A program made the translations under genes and the position numbers. Under the pieces are notes generated by a model, which was not told the DNA's origin, did not search any database, and worked only from the letters and a program-made list of their open reading frames with translations. Positions 51,388 through 51,653 of a DNA stretch of 51,653 bases are shown here, piece after piece; within the stretch, counting starts at the first letter, position 1; every line of letters begins with the position of its first letter. The stretch is from an uncultured Prochlorococcus sp. (GTDB lineage: Bacteria > Cyanobacteriota > Cyanobacteriia > PCC-6307 > Cyanobiaceae): the NCBI GenBank assembly GCA_902576415.1, contig CACGVZ010000010.1:1-51653 (forward strand). The letters run 5' to 3'.

Positions 51388-51434
51388 CTAGCGTGTCTGC
51401 AAGGGCACCGTGGGTTCGAATCCCACCCCCTCCG
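51348..51434 (+). tRNA. tRNA-Ser (anticodon UGA)
   Basis: 87-nt class II tRNA: acceptor GGAGGGG / CCCCTCC with discriminator G; D arm GTCGAGTGGTTTAAGGC; anticodon stem CTAGT/ACTAG with loop CTTGAAA (anticodon TGA, reads UCA); a long variable arm; T arm GTGGGTTCGAATCCCAC. CCA is not encoded. Target site of element 2, which supplied its first 40 bases. Confidence 0.96.
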
Positions 51435-51520
51435 TTCAAAATAAAATGCAAACGAAATTCAACCGAATAATATAAACGCCTTTTAGGTAAGTCTTTGTTA
51501 AAATCTATCTTATTTAGACA

Positions 51521-51653
51521 ATGAGTAAAGGATTCGCCACAGATAACCTAATACCCAAAAAATCGAAAAAAAAAATTATCTCAAATGAACCTCAAGGAAG
51601 ATTAATATCTTGGTCACCTTGGCCACCAGCTAATTTTCAGACAAGATATCCTG
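51521..51653 (+). CDS. partial gene running off the window
   Basis: ATG start MSKGFATDNLIPKKSKKK, continuing through RLISWSPWPPANFQTRYP with no stop before the window ends. At least 44 residues. A core gene downstream of tRNA-Ser; family not recognised. Confidence 0.6.
   Translation, partial: MSKGFATDNLIPKKSKKKIISNEPQGRLISWSPWPPANFQTRYP

Overview
The window is chromosomal DNA of a very AT-rich marine picocyanobacterium, almost certainly a high-light Prochlorococcus. The reasons are strong A+T bias, tightly packed short genes, a high-light-inducible protein, DUF1651 and DUF4278 proteins, a Psb32-like TPM protein, a CPP1-like protein, a B12-dependent ribonucleotide reductase, and the cyanobacterial linkage of purK with 6S RNA.

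Layout. (1) 1-8.9 kb is a low-conservation region of tiny, mostly uncharacterised genes (many 17-90 aa, several single-pass membrane proteins). It also holds an SDR oxidoreductase, an Hli protein, a minimal NAD-dependent DNA ligase and two DUF1651 operons. (2) 9.0-17.1 kb is an integrative element bounded by 40-bp perfect repeats of the 3' part of the 6S RNA gene. It carries a tyrosine integrase, putative arm-type repeats at both ends, an unrecognised cargo (1234-aa acidic TPR protein, 269-aa, 72-aa and 271-aa proteins) and a structured, repeat-containing non-coding segment. (3) 17.1-43.05 kb is core genome: 6S RNA-purK, aroB, MidA-like, Psb32-like, phosphoesterase, nadA, ctpA, ispG, UDG, aminotransferase, phnDCE, SGNH hydrolase, DUF92, rsmE, DUF3531, ABC ATPase, hslO, CPP1-like, prfC, methyltransferase, nrdJ and several small genes. 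(4) 43.2-51.4 kb is a second integrative element in tRNA-Ser(UGA). It has a Xis-like HTH protein, PrimPol, VirE-type helicase, a lone recombinase catalytic domain, a TerS-like protein, DUF1651 and a full integrase. This resembles a tRNA-targeted phage satellite (tycheposon-like). Decayed copies of its left end lie beside it. (5) After the restored tRNA the next gene runs off the window.

How the parts work together. Both elements span about 8.0-8.1 kb between repeats. Both target a structural RNA gene, keep an intact RNA copy on one side, and have direct repeats that look like integrase arm sites overlapping the 5' end of int. Element 2 appears to have its own replication module and a packaging-related TerS. 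Element 1 has no visible replication or packaging genes and looks like a cargo carrier; its 1234/269/72/271 cassette is the best candidate for an undescribed system.

The other striking observation is a conserved 26-codon ORF, preceded by a Shine-Dalgarno sequence and resembling a lipoprotein signal peptide, nested out of frame in the start of two separate DUF1651 genes. The third DUF1651 gene is directly preceded by another short hydrophobic ORF.

All calls come from reading the sequence and from remembered family signatures. No database search was run.
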